The translations under genes were made by a program, and so were the position numbers. This document shows, piece by piece, positions 61,645 through 64,000 of a DNA stretch of 64,000 nt; the first letter of the stretch is position 1; each line of letters starts with the position of its first letter. This DNA comes from Rhizopus arrhizus. Its lineage: Eukaryota > Mucoromycota > Mucoromycetes > Mucorales > Rhizopodaceae. The notes below the pieces were generated by a model. It had not been told where the DNA came from and did not search any database. It worked only from the letters and a program-made list of their open reading frames with translations. Where the stretch lies: contig JAKZZE010000023.1 of assembly GCA_024220505.1 (NCBI GenBank), positions 124,001-188,000 on the forward strand. Reading direction: 5' to 3'.

Positions 61645-62514
61645 TTTACTACTTAATATGAAAAAGAAGAAAAAAAAGGCAGAAAAAATATGGTTCCTAT
61701 AATTTATTCAATTCAATTCGGAATATGAATTTAACAAATAAAAATGACTTGATCATTTATCTAAACATAAACATTCACTCTACAATACCATTTGAGGTTC
61801 TACACATGTTTAAATTCGAGATTTTTTTTTTTTTTTTTTTTTACTACTTGGAATAGACTATTTACACTATCAAACAAAAGCACAGATCGAACCTATCCAT
61901 AGTCAATGTTTCCTTGAATGACTGCAAAATTTGCCCCGTCGCCGTTCAACACCCTATTCCCATGCCTTTCCTGGCATTTTTTTGCTCTTGATCCCCAAGG
62001 GCTTTTTAGCCTCCTATTACTCTTCTTTATATTGACTTTGCAAATTAAATTTTTTTAGCTCGCACACTCAAAACATAGGCTCAAGAGCCAAGCATCTATC
62101 AAGGAATGAAAAAAGCACTGAATCAAACCTTCAGAGTCTTTAACAGATGCGTTCCTGGCTGATTCGATCATTCTAGCAGTTAAGTTATTCACTACTCCTT
62201 TCATCCATCCTTAACCTTTGACTAGAGCAAACCAATAGAATCTAAAAATAATGAGCAAGTTTTGTGCTTATTTATGCCAACGTCAATAAAATTGTAAAAA
62301 AAAAAAAAATCTGAATATCCTCATTTAAAACGTAAAAGTAGCAGCAGAGCTTTTTTCTGCTTAACTTTGAATTTATTTATGCTTTTCTATACATCAAATT
62401 GGCAATCCTCCCTTTGAATTCAATCATATTTGCATTTCACCCTACAAAGTATACACATTGTAATGTGATGCATGCCTTTTTTTTTGCGAGTGAGTTGGTA
62501 CATTTCCATACATG
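61645..62514. other. intergenic, AT-rich
   Basis: Promoter of the SAP30-like gene on the left, with a T run at 61821-61842. A small hairpin with T tail (ATGCC..GGCAT then T7) at about 61964-61988 resembles an RNA polymerase III-type stop, but no tRNA or snRNA is visible upstream. Confidence 0.4.
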
Positions 62515-62528
62515 TGACTGATATTTAC
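62515..62528 (+). repeat. target-site duplication, left copy
   Basis: TGACTGATATTTAC, exact match to 63648-63661; flanks the LINE fragment. Confidence 0.85.
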
Positions 62529-63647
62529 TATTAAATTCTGGGTTTTATTATTTTTTTGTATTTTATTTTTTTAAAATTTTATGGCAATGAGCATGTAGCA
62601 ACGAAGTGTGCAATGTTGCCCGAGCCAGTTATGAATGTAAGAGAATAAAAAAAACCTTCTTAGGGGACAAGAAGGGAAAAAAGAGAGAGAAAAAGAAAAA
62701 GAAAAAGAGCAAATTATTTGAAATATGAATAAATATAAGAGGAGGAAGAAAGAAAAAGTAAATAGAAACAAAATTTAATACAAACCAGATCAAGTACCAG
62801 AAAGACTCACACTATTACTTGGATAACCAATTCAACAGCTTGACGCCAGGATCAACAGGAAGAGGAGGATATTCATCATGAAAATAATAATCCAGTTCAT
62901 GGAGAATCGTACATAGAATAGGCCATAGAATAAACCAGCTATGAGAAGCTGTAGGACGAGGTTTATGTAATGGTAGCAAATTAAGAAGGAAAGAGATTGG
63001 ATCTTCAATTGAGCGAGGCAAGTACAGACGATGATGAACATGTAGACAGTCAAAAGCATGTCGACGACTCCAGTTATGATAAGGATGGAAGATGCATTCT
63101 TTAGGTTTACCACCAGGTAGCCAACCAAGGCGCCAGCGAAGAACACGACTACGTTCAGAACAAGTCATCGGTAACCAAAGGATAGGATCCACTTGGATAG
63201 TAGGGCGAGTAGAGGATAACAGGATGGAATCAGAGTTATTACGTAGATTTTGAAATTGATCAGCTAAGAATTTGGTGCGAAGAGAGAGAAATTTCTTTTT
63301 ATCTAAAGTATCAAGGATTGGTCCACAGAGAGATTTCCACATTGGAGTATTAGCCAGTTTGTAACAGTGAGAGCGGCTAGTTGAAGATTGAATATATGAC
63401 AGTAGATGAGCAAGAAGAATATCATCAGGTAAATGAGTACTACGAAAAAGATACTGGGCTTGAAGGACTGCAACACGAGTTCGCATCGATGGGAGATTGA
63501 CCAGATGAAGCCTGACTTGAACTGAAGACCTAGAATGACCGCCAAAGATACGTCTAATACATTGGTTTTGGAAAGTATCAAGTTGATGGATTAATTTAGT
63601 TGTGAGAGGACTAATCGCAAGACCATAATCTAATTGAGCACGGACCA
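62529..63647 (-). mobile_element. 5'-truncated LINE (non-LTR retrotransposon) insertion
   Basis: A 1,119-bp insertion bounded by exact 14-bp direct repeats. Read on the minus strand it begins inside a coding region for the C-terminal part of a LINE ORF2. It then has a pyrimidine-rich 3' UTR and ends with an A-rich tail before the left duplication copy. Truncation at the 5' end and a long duplication are typical of target-primed reverse transcription. The reverse transcriptase core is missing, so it cannot move on its own. LINEs are common near centromeres in some Mucorales; nothing here shows that location. Confidence 0.88.
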
Positions 63648-63648
63648 T
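62815..63648 (-). pseudogene. C-terminal fragment of LINE ORF2
   Basis: An open frame of 277 codons. It matches the region that follows the reverse transcriptase domain in LINE ORF2: YGLAISPLTTKLIHQLDTFQ, NQCIRRIFGG, then a helical part and, near the end, VLRWRLGWLPGGKPKECIFH followed by HNWSRRHAFDC, the typical C..H..H..C cluster. The YADD catalytic domain and the endonuclease are absent. The apparent start codon is formed at the junction of the element with its duplicated target (last base of the ATG complement at 63648), so it is accidental. Probably not a functional protein. Confidence 0.85.
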
Positions 63649-63661
63649 GACTGATATTTAC
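63648..63661 (+). repeat. target-site duplication, right copy
   Basis: TGACTGATATTTAC, identical to the left copy; flanking bases differ on both sides, fixing the length at 14. Confidence 0.85.
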
Positions 63662-63715
63662 AGTGCTTCCAACAAGTAATGTCACAGCCAATCAAAATCT
63701 ACAGTATTTTACTCT
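63659..63715 (+). mobile_element. possible Tc1/mariner-type terminal end
   Basis: TA followed by CAGTGCTTCCAACAAGT and GTCACAGCC resembles the outer end of Tc1-like transposons (TA target, CAGTG start, CCAA.AAGT block). The window ends before an internal transposase or second end could be seen. Resemblance is from memory of the family pattern, not from alignment. Confidence 0.4.
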
Positions 63716-63719
63716 AAAA

Positions 63720-63872
63720 TTAGACGATTTCAAAAATTCTATTGGACGATTTATTATTTTTTCTGGACAAGTACAAAATTGAAATTAGACGCTTTTTGCC
63801 TTTGTGAATTAGACTTTTACAAAAATTTTCTGGACGGAATAATTTTACAAATGGACACTTTATTATATATAT
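63720..63872 (+). repeat. seven-copy degenerate ~22-bp repeat, core T(A/G)GAC
   Basis: Cores start at 63721, 63743, 63764, 63786, 63810, 63831 and 63852, intervals 22, 21, 22, 24, 21 and 21. The spacers are A/T-rich, often AAAATT followed by C or G. The sequence between cores is poorly kept while spacing is well kept. It follows the mariner-like end directly. Confidence 0.8.
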
Positions 63873-64000
63873 CCAAGATTATAACTTCTTGTTTATACGT
63901 CTATGCTAGTATGTTTCGGCATCTTTAGCCCATCCTTACTCGGTGGATAATTTTGATAACCTTTTCATATACGGAGTTTCTCTTTTTGGATTTTTTTTTG

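Noticed and set aside
61964..61988. hairpin followed by T run as a bacterial-type terminator or small RNA end
   Set aside because: Eukaryotic context, no RNA gene upstream, and a 5-bp stem is likely by chance.

Overview
The window is nuclear DNA of a filamentous fungus, most likely an early-diverging one of the Mucoromycota (Mucorales type). The grounds are AT-rich DNA, many short GT..AG introns of about 45-100 bp, long poly(A)/poly(T) tracts, and fungal protein families: a hybrid histidine kinase with tandem PAS domains, a GDS1-type regulator, a Kre9/Knh1-like wall protein, a bZIP-DUF3425 factor and a PHO80-like cyclin. Genus and species cannot be fixed from sequence alone. Gene models were built by reading the frames and joining exons at GT/AG sites that keep the phase. 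Exon coordinates given below were checked for total length where stated.

Layout. 1-3.9 kb: almost no recognisable genes. 4-6.5 kb: a small Tic20-like membrane protein facing a DH-PH RhoGEF. 6.5-9.7 kb: gene-poor. 9.7-15.7 kb: a Zn2Cys6 factor, a GC-rich membrane-anchored GH9 endoglucanase, SWC5, a bZIP factor, a possible broken small gene and a secreted Kre9-like protein. 15.8-19.6 kb: a GATA factor and the mitochondrial i-AAA protease. 21.5-22.2 kb: a mitochondrial LEA-like protein under a CRE/TATA promoter. 23.8-30.3 kb: succinate dehydrogenase iron-sulfur subunit and a very large hybrid histidine kinase. 32.3-36 kb: a KH-domain RNA-binding protein, divergent from a mitochondrial release-factor methyltransferase, then a small membrane protein. 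37.9-48.4 kb: an unrecognised protein converging on a 9.3 kb bridge-like lipid-transfer protein gene (FMP27/Hobbit family). 49.4-57.2 kb: a GDS1 winged-helix plus APSES-like regulator, a coiled-coil protein, a BABAM1/MERIT40-like protein and a PHO80-like cyclin. 58.5-61.6 kb: two neighbouring, frame-broken C2H2 zinc-finger genes, tandem-repeat arrays and a SAP30-like Sin3-binding protein. 62.5-64 kb: a 5'-truncated LINE with a 14-bp target-site duplication, next to a Tc1/mariner-like end.

There is no operon or obvious cluster. Mitochondrial genes recur (i-AAA protease, SDHB, MTQ1-like methyltransferase, LEA-like protein), as do chromatin and transcription genes (SWC5, SAP30-like, bZIP, GATA, Zn2Cys6, GDS1/APSES). 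Several same-strand neighbours are only 42-92 bp apart, and two convergent pairs are 11 and 60 bp apart. By contrast 6.5-9.7, 22.2-23.8, 30.3-32.3 and 36.0-37.9 kb look empty.

The most unusual signals are two independent seven-copy degenerate repeat arrays sharing a period of about 22 bp (60,997-61,145 and 63,720-63,872). Others are the frame lesions in the two adjacent zinc-finger genes, the LINE insertion abutting a mariner-like end, the GC-rich GH9 gene, and the histidine kinase with a degenerate second receiver whose stop codon lies 42 bp from the SDHB start.
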